Below are positions 8,444-17,114 of a stretch of 64,000 nucleotides of DNA, one piece after another. Under the pieces are notes generated by a model. That model ran no database searches and was not told the DNA's origin. It was given only the letters and a program-made list of their open reading frames with translations. Numbering within the stretch: position 1 is the first letter of the stretch; each line of letters opens with the position of its first letter. This stretch comes from Actinophytocola sp036555685 (lineage in GTDB: Bacteria > Actinomycetota > Actinomycetes > Mycobacteriales > Pseudonocardiaceae), in NCBI RefSeq assembly GCF_036555685.1, contig NZ_DATBKY010000232.1:1-64000 (forward strand). Direction: 5' to 3'. The position numbers and the translations under genes were made by a program.

Positions 8444-9925
8444 ATGCGAACCTCACGTCATCGGAAGAGCCTCGGGCGGAGACCGTGTTCGGTGTCGCTG
8501 GCCTGCGCACTGGTCGGCTTCGCGTCGACGTTGAGTGTGGTCACCCCGGCTCAGGCGGCGACGAACACCGTGGTGAGCCTGACTTTCGACGACGGCAACG
8601 CCAACCAGATGACCGCGCTGCCCATCCTGAACAAATACGGGATGAAGGGCACCTTCTACATCATCACGGGTGTCATCGGTACGCCCAACTACCTGACCCG
8701 GGCGAACCTGTCCACATTGGCGGCGTCCGGAAACGAGATCGGCGCCCATTCGGTGAACCATCCCGATCTGACGGGGGTGCCGATCGACGAGGCCAAGCGG
8801 CAGATCTGCAACTCGCGTGCCGACCTGACGGACTGGGGCTTCCGCGTGACGTCGTTCGCCTACCCGTACGCGAGCGCCAGCACCGCCGTGGAGAACGCGA
8901 CCCGCGACTGTGGGTTCAACAGCGCGCGGGGGCTCGGCGACATCGCCTCGGCCCACGGGTGCTCCGGCTGCGACCGGGCGGAGACCCTCCCGCCGGCCGA
9001 CCCCTACTGGCTCAAGGCCGTCGACCAGATCGACACCACCTGGACGCTGCAGCAGATGAAGAACGTGGTGACCGCGGCGGAGGGCCGGGGCGGCGGGCTC
9101 GTCCCGTTCACGTTCCACAACATCTGCGACGGCTGCGACTCGCTGGCGATCAGCCCCACCGTGTTGGACAGCTTCCTGAGTTGGCTCAAGGCCCGCGGCG
9201 CGCTCGGCACCACGGTGAAGACCATCGACCAGGCGATCGGCGGCACGGTGAAGCCCGTCGTGCGCATCCCGCCGCCTACCAACACGGGACTGACGAACAC
9301 CTCGCTCGAACAGTCGACCAGCGGCACCGGGTTCCCGGACTGCTGGATGGCCGGCGGGTGGGGGAGCAACAACCCTGTCTGGTCGCGCACGACCGACGCG
9401 CACAGCGGGTCCTTCGGCCAGCGGCTCGACATCAGCGGCTACGTGAACGGCGACGCGAAGCTGATGCCCCAGATGGATCTGGGCTCGTGCTCGCCGAGCG
9501 TGACGCCGGGGCGGACCTACAACCTCGGCACCTGGTACAAGGCCACCGGCATCACCCAGTACGCGCTCTACTACCGGAACGCCACCGGAGCGTGGGCGTA
9601 CTGGACGTCCAGCCCGTGGTTCGCCGCCGCGTCGACCTGGACCCAGGCGACCTGGACGACGCCGCCCGTGCCCGCCGGCGCGTCGGGCATGAGCTTCGGC
9701 CTCGCCCTGATCACCAACGGCTCGCTGACCACGGACGACTACACGTTCGCCGGCAGCGCGGGCGGCAGCCCGGCGGCCAAGGCGCCGGCGACGCGGAGCC
9801 GGCCGAGCGGTACGACCCCGGTGCGCGCCACGGTGATCGCCAGGGGTGCGCCGACAGTGCCGGGGGCAGGCGCGGTCCGACCGGGAACGTTGATCGCGGT
9901 GCCTACACCGGACGACGCCCACTGA
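8444..9925 (+). CDS. Secreted polysaccharide deacetylase (CE4) with C-terminal carbohydrate-binding-like domain
   Basis: 493 residues. A signal peptide ends near Ala38-Ala39. The NodB/CE4 domain has TFDDG (47-51, metal/base Asp49-Asp50) and the metal-binding HSVNH (His102, His106), followed by the FAYPY strand. Residues about 285-430 form a beta-rich domain with paired aromatic and Cys residues that looks carbohydrate-binding, and the tail is Pro/Ala/Thr-rich. It should remove N- or O-acetyl groups from an extracellular polymer. It lies close to the GT2/GH18 operon, so it may deacetylate that product; a separate role on chitin or peptidoglycan remains possible. Confidence 0.8.
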   Translation: MRTSRHRKSLGRRPCSVSLACALVGFASTLSVVTPAQAATNTVVSLTFDDGNANQMTALPILNKYGMKGTFYIITGVIGTPNYLTRANLSTLAASGNEIGAHSVNHPDLTGVPIDEAKRQICNSRADLTDWGFRVTSFAYPYASASTAVENATRDCGFNSARGLGDIASAHGCSGCDRAETLPPADPYWLKAVDQIDTTWTLQQMKNVVTAAEGRGGGLVPFTFHNICDGCDSLAISPTVLDSFLSWLKARGALGTTVKTIDQAIGGTVKPVVRIPPPTNTGLTNTSLEQSTSGTGFPDCWMAGGWGSNNPVWSRTTDAHSGSFGQRLDISGYVNGDAKLMPQMDLGSCSPSVTPGRTYNLGTWYKATGITQYALYYRNATGAWAYWTSSPWFAAASTWTQATWTTPPVPAGASGMSFGLALITNGSLTTDDYTFAGSAGGSPAAKAPATRSRPSGTTPVRATVIARGAPTVPGAGAVRPGTLIAVPTPDDAH

Positions 9926-9952
9926 CGTCCGGTACCCGGAGGCCGCCGGCTG

Positions 9953-10677
9953 GTGGACACCGGCCGGCGGTCGTTCTCGCCGTCCTACTGGCGCTCGTGA
10001 GCGCGTCCTGCGTGGCACCCCGGACGGCCGAACGGACCGGCCGGTACCCACTGCACACCGGGATCGTCGCGACGACGTTCTGGGTCGGTGAGGTGTTCGA
10101 CCCGACCGCACCGGACGGCAGCCAGGAGATTTCGGCGTACGACCCGCGGTGGCTCGCCCACTACGGCGGCTGCGACGGCGTCCGCGTCGCGGGCAGGTGC
10201 GACACCGAGCGGCGCACGGCGCGCAACGGCTACTTCCCCACGAGGATGGCCCCTCGCGAGAACCCTTTTTACCTGGACCTCCCGTTCGACGACGTCAACG
10301 ACGACATCGCGTTCGACCGGCGGGACGCGGTGGTGCCGTGGGCCCGGGAGCCGCGGTACCGGGCGCACTCGGGTGACCGGTCGTTCAGCTACCTCAAGAA
10401 CCGCTGGGTGCGGATCGCCCGCGGCGGTCGCGTGTGTTACGGCCAGATCGAGGACGCGGGCCCCGGCGAGTACCACGACTCCGCGTACGTTTTCGGCTCC
10501 GCCCGGCCGGCGAACACCAGGTACGGCGGCGCCGGAATGGACGTCTCGCCCGCCCTGAACGGCTGCCTCGGCTTCACCGAACTGAACGGCACCGCCGACC
10601 GCGTCGACTGGCGGTTCGTGGACGATGCCGAGGTCCCGCCGGGCCCGTGGCGGACCATTGTCACGACCCGTAGGTGA
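9953..10677 (+). CDS. Lipoprotein of unknown function, start region out of frame
   Basis: The reading frame ending at 10677 codes for a hydrophobic segment with a lipobox-like LVSASC (near 9994-10011), then about 220 polar residues including FPTRMAPRENPF and Cys residues. I do not recognise a characterised family. No ATG, GTG or TTG precedes the hydrophobic segment in this frame. A GGAGG (9937-9941) followed by GTG (9953) lies in another frame that stops after 15 codons, so a one-base loss is likely. The first in-frame GTG (9997) would delete most of the signal peptide. The gene may share a transcript with the deacetylase gene. Confidence 0.55.
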
Positions 10678-10956
10678 CCTCGGTGTCGGCGACGCATGCG
10701 CCGTCCTCGACGGGCACAACCTTTCGACCCGTCATCCGTGCTCCACTCAGGACATTCACGGCCGTGCGGCGGGTGGCGGCGCAAGAGCTCGCTCGGCTCT
10801 CGTCCGACGGTCCGTTGACCGCCGGGGCGGCCCGGTGAGAGGTCCTGGCCGGAATTGGCCGCCGCCGCTACACAAGATCAAGATTAGTGACCGGTTGGCG
10901 TCAGTCGGTAAGATCCGGCCGTCGGATCGCGGCCGGGAGTCATTCGAGGTGGCGGG

Positions 10957-13533
10957 GTGTCGGAAGCTGCTTCTGAACGCGAGCGCGTGCTCGGGCCACC
11001 GCCAAGCGCGGCCGAAATCACGACCTACGATGAACTCGTCGATCGGTTGCGTGCGCTGCGCGTCTGGGGCGGAATGTCCTACCGAGAACTTCATCGACAG
11101 GTGGTGCGCCTCCGGAAAGCGCGTGGCGTCGCGGAGTTGCCGGTCTACAACACCGTGTACCGCTGCCTGCAGCCCGGTCGCGCGCTGCTGGATGATGCCC
11201 TGGTCGCCGATATCGCCACGGCACTGCTCGGTGATCCGGCTCCGGCGCAGGCGTGGCAGCGGGCCTGTGTGGCGATCGAGCAACGTCGGTCCACCGCCGC
11301 GATCGTCGCGGTGGCCGATGGGCTTCCCGACGACCTGGCGGAGTTCACCGGTCGTGTCTCGGAATGCGCCGCGATTCTCGAAGGACCGGACGACGGCACG
11401 GGGAGCACGGCCGTTGTCTACGTGCTGGAAGGCATGGCGGGTGTCGGCAAGACCACCCTCGCGGTGCACGTAGCACATGCGCTGCGGGCCGCTGGCCGGT
11501 TCACCGACCTGTGCCTTTCGGTGAACCTGCGGGGGTTCGACGCCGAACTCCCACCTGCGGACCCCGCGGCGTTGCTGTCCGGCTTCCTGCGCCGGCTCGG
11601 AGTGCCCGCCGGCCATGTGGCGACACTGACCCTCGCTCACCGTGCCGCCTTGTTCGGAAAGCTGCTCGCCGGCCGACGCGCGCTGCTGCTACTGGATAAC
11701 GCCGCGTCGGTGGAGCAGGTCCGTCCGCTCGTGCCGAGCAGCTCGTCCTGCCTCGTGCTGGTGACCAGCAGACGCCGGCTGGAGGGGCTGCCGGCGACGC
11801 ATCTGCGGCTGGAGGTGCTCCGCCGGGAGGAGTCGGTCGCGCTGCTGCGCCGCATCGCCGGCACCGAAAGGATGGACGCCGACCCGGCCGCGGCCGCCGG
11901 GATCGCCGAGCTGGCCGGCCACCTGCCGCTGGCACTGTCGCTGGTGGCCAACAGGATCCGGTCGACACCCGACTGGGCCCCGGCCGACCACCTTGCCCGG
12001 CTGGCCGAGCGCACGGACCGCCTGCGCCTGGAGGACGGCGTGCAGGCCACCATCGGCCTGTCGTACGACCAACTCCCGGCCGGAGCCCGCCGGCTGCTGC
12101 GCCTGCTCGCGCTGCACCCCGGCCGGGATGTCGACGGCTTCGCCGCGGCGGCTCTCGCCGGTTGCGGGCCGGGCGACGCGGAGGCGGCTTTGGCCGCGTT
12201 GGCCACGACGAACATGCTCCGGCAGCGCGTCACCGGGCGTTTCGAGCTGCACGACGTGATCCGGATGTTCGCCGCGAGCCGGGCCACGGACGAGGAACCG
12301 GCCAGCGCCCGGCGCGCCGCCCTGACCCGGCTGCTCGATCATTACCGGCACTCCGCTCTGCTGGCGATGAACCACTACGCCCCGCATGAGGCACACCGGC
12401 TGCCTGCGGTGCCCGACCGCGACATCCCGGCACCCGGGTTCGCCGACCGCGCGTCGGCCACGGCCTGGCTGGATGCCGAGCGGGTGAACCTTGTCGCGGC
12501 GGCGATCCATGCTGCGGCGCACGGATGGCCCGAGCACACCGGCCACCTGTCGATGATCCTGTTCCGCTACCTGGACCTGTCCGGACATCACCTGGACGCA
12601 GAAATCCTGCACGCGGCCGCGAGCCGCACCTCGGCCGACGCCCTCGCCCGGGCACGGGCGCTGACCCACCTCGGGATCGCGCACATCAACCTCAGCCGCT
12701 TTCACGCGGCGAGGGACGAACTCACCCGCGCGGCCGATCTATACCGCGATAACGGAAACCACCAGGACGTGTTCCGAGTGCTGATCAACCTCGGTGGCAC
12801 CGAGCTGTACCTGGGCCGGCTCGCGGAGGCCAGGCGTCAGTTCAGGCACGCCGCGAGCAGCGCCGAGGCCACCGGTGACGAGGTGGCGTTGGGGAGGGCC
12901 ATGGGCAACGTGGCCGTGGCGGACTACCTGCTTGGCCACTACCAGGACGCGATCGAGACCTGTAGGCAGACGCTCACGATCAGCCGGCGGTCCGGTGACC
13001 GCATTGTCGAAGGCGCGGCGTTGATCCACCTCGGTGCCTCGTACCAGCGGCTGCACCGCAGTCGGGAAGCGCTGACCCAGCTGCAGGCCGGACTCGCCCT
13101 GGTTCGGCGGGTCGGGCATCGCGCCGGCGAGGCCGACGCGTTGAACCAGCTGGGCTTGGTGCACGCGGCGCTCGGCGACCATCACCGCGCCCTGGACCTG
13201 CACGACCAGGCCATGGAGATCGCCACTGGCGACGGGATTCGGGAGCTCCAGGTCCAAGTCCTCAATGCCATGGGTGGCACGCAGCTCGGCCTCGGCCGGC
13301 CTGAGCGGGCACTCGGCTGTCACCGCCGTGCCCTGACCATGAGCCGGCAGCTGGACCAGCGCTACGAGCAGGCCCGCGCCCACGACGGGATCGGCCGCTG
13401 CCTCGCGGCCAACGGCGAGCTGACCGCCGCCCGCAAGCACTGGCGAAATGCGGTCTCCCTGTACACCGACCTCGGCACTGCCGAGGCGTCCGCGGTGGCG
13501 GATCGGCTGCGGAAGTCTGCGGCCGGCATCTGA
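10957..13533 (+). CDS. STAND regulator: HTH, NB-ARC ATPase and TPR repeats
   Basis: 858 residues. The first 90 resemble an XRE-type helix-turn-helix (GGMSYRELHRQV). The NB-ARC ATPase has Walker A GMAGVGKTT near 158-167, Walker B ALLLLDN near 245 and a GLPLAL-like GHLPLALSL. From about 560 to 850 there are repeated TPR-like helices. This is the AfsR-type layout without the SARP DNA-binding domain. Such STAND proteins act as ligand-triggered switches that regulate transcription, often of secondary metabolism. The GTG start is preceded by GAGGTGG. Nothing adjacent shows the target. Confidence 0.85.
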   Translation: MSEAASERERVLGPPPSAAEITTYDELVDRLRALRVWGGMSYRELHRQVVRLRKARGVAELPVYNTVYRCLQPGRALLDDALVADIATALLGDPAPAQAWQRACVAIEQRRSTAAIVAVADGLPDDLAEFTGRVSECAAILEGPDDGTGSTAVVYVLEGMAGVGKTTLAVHVAHALRAAGRFTDLCLSVNLRGFDAELPPADPAALLSGFLRRLGVPAGHVATLTLAHRAALFGKLLAGRRALLLLDNAASVEQVRPLVPSSSSCLVLVTSRRRLEGLPATHLRLEVLRREESVALLRRIAGTERMDADPAAAAGIAELAGHLPLALSLVANRIRSTPDWAPADHLARLAERTDRLRLEDGVQATIGLSYDQLPAGARRLLRLLALHPGRDVDGFAAAALAGCGPGDAEAALAALATTNMLRQRVTGRFELHDVIRMFAASRATDEEPASARRAALTRLLDHYRHSALLAMNHYAPHEAHRLPAVPDRDIPAPGFADRASATAWLDAERVNLVAAAIHAAAHGWPEHTGHLSMILFRYLDLSGHHLDAEILHAAASRTSADALARARALTHLGIAHINLSRFHAARDELTRAADLYRDNGNHQDVFRVLINLGGTELYLGRLAEARRQFRHAASSAEATGDEVALGRAMGNVAVADYLLGHYQDAIETCRQTLTISRRSGDRIVEGAALIHLGASYQRLHRSREALTQLQAGLALVRRVGHRAGEADALNQLGLVHAALGDHHRALDLHDQAMEIATGDGIRELQVQVLNAMGGTQLGLGRPERALGCHRRALTMSRQLDQRYEQARAHDGIGRCLAANGELTAARKHWRNAVSLYTDLGTAEASAVADRLRKSAAGI

Positions 13534-13582
13534 CGTCCGGGTGGCGCGTCGCTGATCGAAACTGATCGAAGGTACCGGGTTC

Positions 13583-13644
13583 ATGTCCTCTACACGCAAG
13601 GCTCCAGGCCGTGGTCAACATCCACAAGTGGAAGGAGAGGACAT
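13583..13644 (+). promoter_or_regulatory. Inverted repeat that can hide the ribosome site of the secreted-protein gene
   Basis: ATGTCCTCT (13583-13591) is the exact reverse complement of AGAGGACAT (13636-13644), which covers the Shine-Dalgarno and the first two bases of the ATG. A CTGATCGAA direct repeat (13552-13560, 13562-13570) lies just upstream. This suggests a folding leader or an operator. Confidence 0.45.
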
Positions 13645-14077
13645 GCGTTTTGGTAAGGCGGTCTTCAGCGCTCTCGCCGTGGTGTCCATGGCGGTTATGG
13701 GCCTGGTGACCGCTAGCGGCTCGGCGGCGGCGGCACCACCGCGCACCTGCCCGGGAACACAGATCGACAGTGCGCTGCTGATCGATACCCTGCCCGGTGG
13801 CCAAGAACGCACCGTGGGCCGGGTCAGACTCTTCTACGACAACGGACGAAACTGTGCGCAGGTGGTCACGTCGTTGACGCACCTCAGGCTGAGGGTGTGC
13901 CTCTACGTCGGAAGGGCCGATACCAGGACCTACTGCGAGGCGGTCGGTTCTGGTCGCAACTGGGTCGCCACCGGTCCGAAGCCGGCCAACGACAAGTGTG
14001 TTCGCGCCGAGGGCTGGAACTTCCTCACGGCATCGGCGGTCGGGCACGGTGAAATACCCTGGGGTCACTGCGACTGA
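13643..14077 (+). CDS. Small secreted six-cysteine protein
   Basis: 144 residues. A signal peptide ends near Ala31 (GSAAAA then PPRTC). The mature part of about 113 residues carries six cysteines, enough for three disulfides, and is otherwise polar with several aromatic residues. A strong GAAGGAGAGG ribosome site fixes the ATG at 13643; a longer in-frame start at 13583 would spoil the signal peptide. No characterised family is recognised. It may be a secreted inhibitor, binding protein or spore-coat-type protein. It lies 109 bases after the NB-ARC gene. Confidence 0.75.
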   Translation: MRFGKAVFSALAVVSMAVMGLVTASGSAAAAPPRTCPGTQIDSALLIDTLPGGQERTVGRVRLFYDNGRNCAQVVTSLTHLRLRVCLYVGRADTRTYCEAVGSGRNWVATGPKPANDKCVRAEGWNFLTASAVGHGEIPWGHCD

Positions 14078-14096
14078 CACCGGCTCGATGCACGCG

Positions 14097-14126
14097 GGCG
14101 TGGTGGTCGCAGCCGGCCGCCACGCC
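14097..14126 (+). terminator. Hairpin after the secreted-protein gene
   Basis: GGCGTGG (14097-14103) and CCACGCC (14120-14126) form a perfect 7-base-pair stem 20 bases after the stop. There is no T-tract, which is usual in high-GC actinobacteria. Confidence 0.45.
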
Positions 14127-14330
14127 TTCGACCCATCGTGCCGCACGCAGCTGGTCGGCCTCGACAGCGTTCTCGTGTTCGGTGGCCGTCGTCGGCGGAT
14201 CGGCTGCATTGAGCGGGCAGCGGGCGCCGCGGTAGATGGTTGGCACACCTGTTGCAGTGCGTGCACAGCGATCACGTGCTTGGGGCCGAACTCAGGCGAC
14301 GGGGAGGTCGGGTTCGCGCGTGTCCCGCAG

Positions 14331-15098
14331 TCATTCGGCCGGATCGATGTGCACCGGGTTGAGCACCCGGGACAGGAACGTCCGGGTGCGTTGCTCCTGG
14401 GGGTTCCCGATGACCTGCTCCGGCGGACCCTGTTCGACGATGACGCCGTCGTCCATGAACAGGACCCGGTCGGCGACCTCGCGGGCGAACTGCATCTCGT
14501 GGGTGACCACGAGCATCGTCATGCCCTCGTCGGCGAGCCGGCGCATCACGGTGAGCACGTCGCCGACCAGCTCCGGGTCCAGTGCGGACGTCGGTTCGTC
14601 GAACAGCATCACGTCCGGGTTCATCGACAACGCCCTGGCGATCGCCACTCGCTGCTGCTGGCCGCCGGAGAGCTGGTTCGGCATCGCGGCCTCGCGGCCG
14701 GCAAGGCCGACCCGCTCGAGGTTCGCGAGCCCGGTCTGCTTCGCCTCGGCATTGCTGCGCTTGAGCACCTTGACCTGCGCGATCGTGAGGTTGTTCAGCA
14801 CGTTCAGGTGGGAGAACAGGTTGAACGACTGGAACACCATGCCGATCTTCGTTCGGGCGGCGTCCACGTCGGCATCGGGGTCGGTCAGCTCGACCCCGTC
14901 CACGACGACCGAACCCGCGGTCGGCTCCTCCAGCACGTTCACGCAGCGCAGCAACGTGGACTTGCCGGACCCGGAGGGCCCGATGACGCAAACCACCTCG
15001 CCACGCTCGACCCGCACATCGATCCCGCGCAGTACCTCGACGGAGCCGAACGACTTGTGCAGGCCGGTGATGTCGACCACGAGGTCGGGAGTACTCAT
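14331..15098 (-). CDS. Polar amino acid ABC transporter, ATP-binding protein
   Basis: 255 residues of the GlnQ/HisP type. Walker A GPSGSGKST, the Q-loop in FQSFNLFSHL, the signature LSGGQQQR and Walker B LFDEPTSALDPE are all present. It powers uptake of a polar amino acid (glutamine, glutamate, histidine or similar) from the cytoplasmic face. The ATG overlaps the permease stop (ATGA), so it is the last gene of the binding protein-permease-ATPase operon. Substrate cannot be assigned from this subunit. Confidence 0.92.
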   Translation of the reverse strand: MSTPDLVVDITGLHKSFGSVEVLRGIDVRVERGEVVCVIGPSGSGKSTLLRCVNVLEEPTAGSVVVDGVELTDPDADVDAARTKIGMVFQSFNLFSHLNVLNNLTIAQVKVLKRSNAEAKQTGLANLERVGLAGREAAMPNQLSGGQQQRVAIARALSMNPDVMLFDEPTSALDPELVGDVLTVMRRLADEGMTMLVVTHEMQFAREVADRVLFMDDGVIVEQGPPEQVIGNPQEQRTRTFLSRVLNPVHIDPAE

Positions 15099-15913
15099 GC
15101 CGTCACCTCGGTCGACTCGGGCGTGCTGATCTTCCGGCCGCCGGTCCGGCGCTCCAGGTACCGCGACAGGTAGGAGAGCGGGATCGTGATGATCAGGTAG
15201 CAGACACCGGTCACCAGCACCGGCGTGAGGCTGCGGGACTCGTTCAGGGCGACCCGGCCGAACTGGGTCAGCTCGTACTCGGACACCGATGCGCCGAGGA
15301 ACAGCGCCAGCGAGGAGTCCTTCGTGAGCAGGATCAGCTCGTTGGTCAGCGGCGGCAGGATGATCTTGAAAGCCTGCGGGATGACGATGCTGACCATCGT
15401 GCGCCCCGACGACATCCCCAGCGAGCGGGCGGCCTCGACCTGACCGCGCGGCACCGCCTGGATGCCGGCGCGCAGCGTCTCGGCCATGTAGGCGGAGGCG
15501 ACGATGCCGAGCGCGATCATCAGCGCCACGTACTTGTCGAGGAAGGTGCCGAACGCCAGGGGGATACCGGTGCCGACGGCGAGGATGACCAGCAGGGCCG
15601 GCAGGCCGCGGAAGAACTCGATATAGATGCCCGACAGCCAGCGGTACGCGCGTACGGTCGACAGCCGCATCAGCGCGAGGACGAGTGCGAGCGCCAACCC
15701 GAACCCGAAGCCCAGCGCGGTGTAGATGATCGTGTTGACCAGGGCGACCGTGATGACGTCCGGGAACATGTCCCGGGCGACCTCGAGGTCGAAGAACGTG
15801 GTGCGGATCTTGGTCCAGTTCGCGGTGAACGCCACGACGAGCACGACCGCGACCAGGATGCCGTACTGCACCCAACGGATGACCCGGGCCCGCTTGCGCT
15901 TGGACATCGCCAT
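15095..15913 (-). CDS. Polar amino acid ABC transporter, permease
   Basis: 272 residues with an N-terminal basic stretch and about five membrane segments of the HisM/GlnP fold. The EAA loop is visible as EAARSLGMSSGRTMVSIVIPQA. The ATG at 15913 has a GAGGAG site 10 bases upstream; the longer reading to 16024 would overlap the binding-protein gene. Only one permease is encoded, so it probably works as a homodimer. A 13-base-pair hairpin upstream (15950-15986) may lower its expression relative to the binding protein. Confidence 0.9.
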   Translation of the reverse strand: MAMSKRKRARVIRWVQYGILVAVVLVVAFTANWTKIRTTFFDLEVARDMFPDVITVALVNTIIYTALGFGFGLALALVLALMRLSTVRAYRWLSGIYIEFFRGLPALLVILAVGTGIPLAFGTFLDKYVALMIALGIVASAYMAETLRAGIQAVPRGQVEAARSLGMSSGRTMVSIVIPQAFKIILPPLTNELILLTKDSSLALFLGASVSEYELTQFGRVALNESRSLTPVLVTGVCYLIITIPLSYLSRYLERRTGGRKISTPESTEVTA

Positions 15914-15949
15914 GCGACGGCAACTCCTCGAGAGTGGGATCGGCCGGAC

Positions 15950-15986
15950 GCGCAGGGGCCCGTGCGAGACGCGCGGGCCCCTGCGC
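15950..15986 (-). terminator. Strong intra-operon hairpin (attenuator)
   Basis: A perfect 13-base inverted repeat, GCGCAGGGGCCCG (15950-15962) with its complement at 15974-15986 and an 11-base loop, lies between the binding-protein stop and the permease start. It may terminate most transcripts or stabilise the 3' end of the binding-protein message. Confidence 0.65.
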
Positions 15987-15993
15987 CGGTCGG

Positions 15994-16797
15994 CTACTTG
16001 GCGGGTGGCTTCGTGCCGAACCACTTCTCGTAGATCTTGTCGTACTCGCCGCTGGACTTGGTGTCGGCCAGCACCTCGTTGACCACGTCCAGCAGGGCGG
16101 TGTTGCCCTTGCGGACGCCCATGCCGTACTGCTCGCCGGTGTCGAACTCCTTGACGACCTCGAAGTCGGTCTTCTCGTTGACCCAGTCGTAGAGCACGCC
16201 GTTGTCGTTGATGCCGGCGTCGACCTGACCGGACTCCACCGCGGTCAGCAGCAGGCCGAGATCCTCGAAGTTGACGATCTCCGCGTCCTTGGCGTTCTCG
16301 TTGGCGTAGTCGTAGCCGGTCGTCGAGTTCTGCGCGCCGAGCTTCTTGCCGGCCAGATCGGTGATGTCCTCGATTCCCGACCCCTTCTTCGCGACCAGCG
16401 CCTGGGTGGCCTCGAAGTACGGGTCGGAGAAGTCGATGTTCTGCTTGCGCTCGTCGGTGATCGTCATCCCGGCCGACGAGATGTCACACTTGCCGGAGTT
16501 GAAGTCCGCACCGGACTGGATGCCGTCGAACGGGGTGTCGACGACCTCCTGCTCGACCTTCAGCTTCTTGGCGATCAGGTCGACGAGGTCGATGTCGAAG
16601 CCGACGACGTCGCCGTTCTCCTCGTACTCGAACGGCTTGTACGGCAGCCCGGTGCAGTTGATCAACTTCCCGTCGTTCACCAGCTCGGGGCCGCTATCGG
16701 CCGCACCGCCGTTGCCGGAGTCGTCCCCGCAGCCGGCGAGTACCAGGGCCAACGCGGGCACGAGCGCCCATACCTTCAGCGTGGGTCGACGTCTCAC
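15994..16797 (-). CDS. Extracellular amino-acid-binding lipoprotein
   Basis: 267 residues with a lipoprotein signal: basic start, hydrophobic stretch and lipobox LVLAGC with Cys23. The mature protein is a family 3 solute-binding protein (NGTAL-type linkers, FDIDLVDLIAKKL, SSAGMTITDERK). It captures polar amino acids outside the membrane for the permease and ATPase encoded next. The GTG start follows GAGGAGTTGCACT. It is the first gene of the operon and is separated from the permease gene by the strong hairpin. Confidence 0.9.
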   Translation of the reverse strand: MRRRPTLKVWALVPALALVLAGCGDDSGNGGAADSGPELVNDGKLINCTGLPYKPFEYEENGDVVGFDIDLVDLIAKKLKVEQEVVDTPFDGIQSGADFNSGKCDISSAGMTITDERKQNIDFSDPYFEATQALVAKKGSGIEDITDLAGKKLGAQNSTTGYDYANENAKDAEIVNFEDLGLLLTAVESGQVDAGINDNGVLYDWVNEKTDFEVVKEFDTGEQYGMGVRKGNTALLDVVNEVLADTKSSGEYDKIYEKWFGTKPPAK

Positions 16798-17114
16798 AGT
16801 GCAACTCCTCGTCGCTCAAATCGGACTTGGCAGCGCATAGTGCCACCTCGCACGTATACCACCCAACACCAGCGGGCGATGTTGTGCGCTCGTAACCGCA
16901 CCGGAACGTCTCGGTCTGATCGGCGGCACCCGTGATCGGCAAGGGGCGCCGATCGGGTCGACGTCGGTCGACAAATGTGCACATCGGCGCTCAGATGTGC
17001 ATTTCGAAGTACCGGTCGCTATGCAATTCCAATGTCATTTCGGAATGCGGGATCCCCGCGGCCGCCCGGATTTTCGCGTGTGCGATGCTCGCCGTCGAGC
17101 AGCTGGGGGGCGCG
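16798..17114. promoter_or_regulatory. Divergent promoter region
   Basis: 317 bases without a gene, between the binding-protein gene (minus) and the GT-C gene (plus). It is clearly less GC-rich around 16970-17050. It holds two ATGTGCA copies spaced 20 bases apart (16975 and 16995). The minus strand carries a TATACG near 16850 that could be a -10 element; no confident -35 was found. Confidence 0.5.
16975..17002. promoter_or_regulatory. Tandem ATGTGCA operator-like sites
   Basis: ATGTGCACAT (16975-16984, a perfect palindrome) and ATGTGCAT (16995-17002) start exactly 20 bases apart, about two helical turns. This suits binding of a dimeric regulator to one face of the DNA. Confidence 0.4.

Noticed and set aside
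8453..10111. Long minus-strand open frame opposite the CE4 gene
   Set aside because: Composition is that of an antisense shadow; the plus-strand CE4 has signal peptide and catalytic motifs.
14025..14246. Minus-strand open frame of 73 codons in the gap after the secreted-protein gene
   Set aside because: No domain, no ribosome site and overlaps the end of a real gene.
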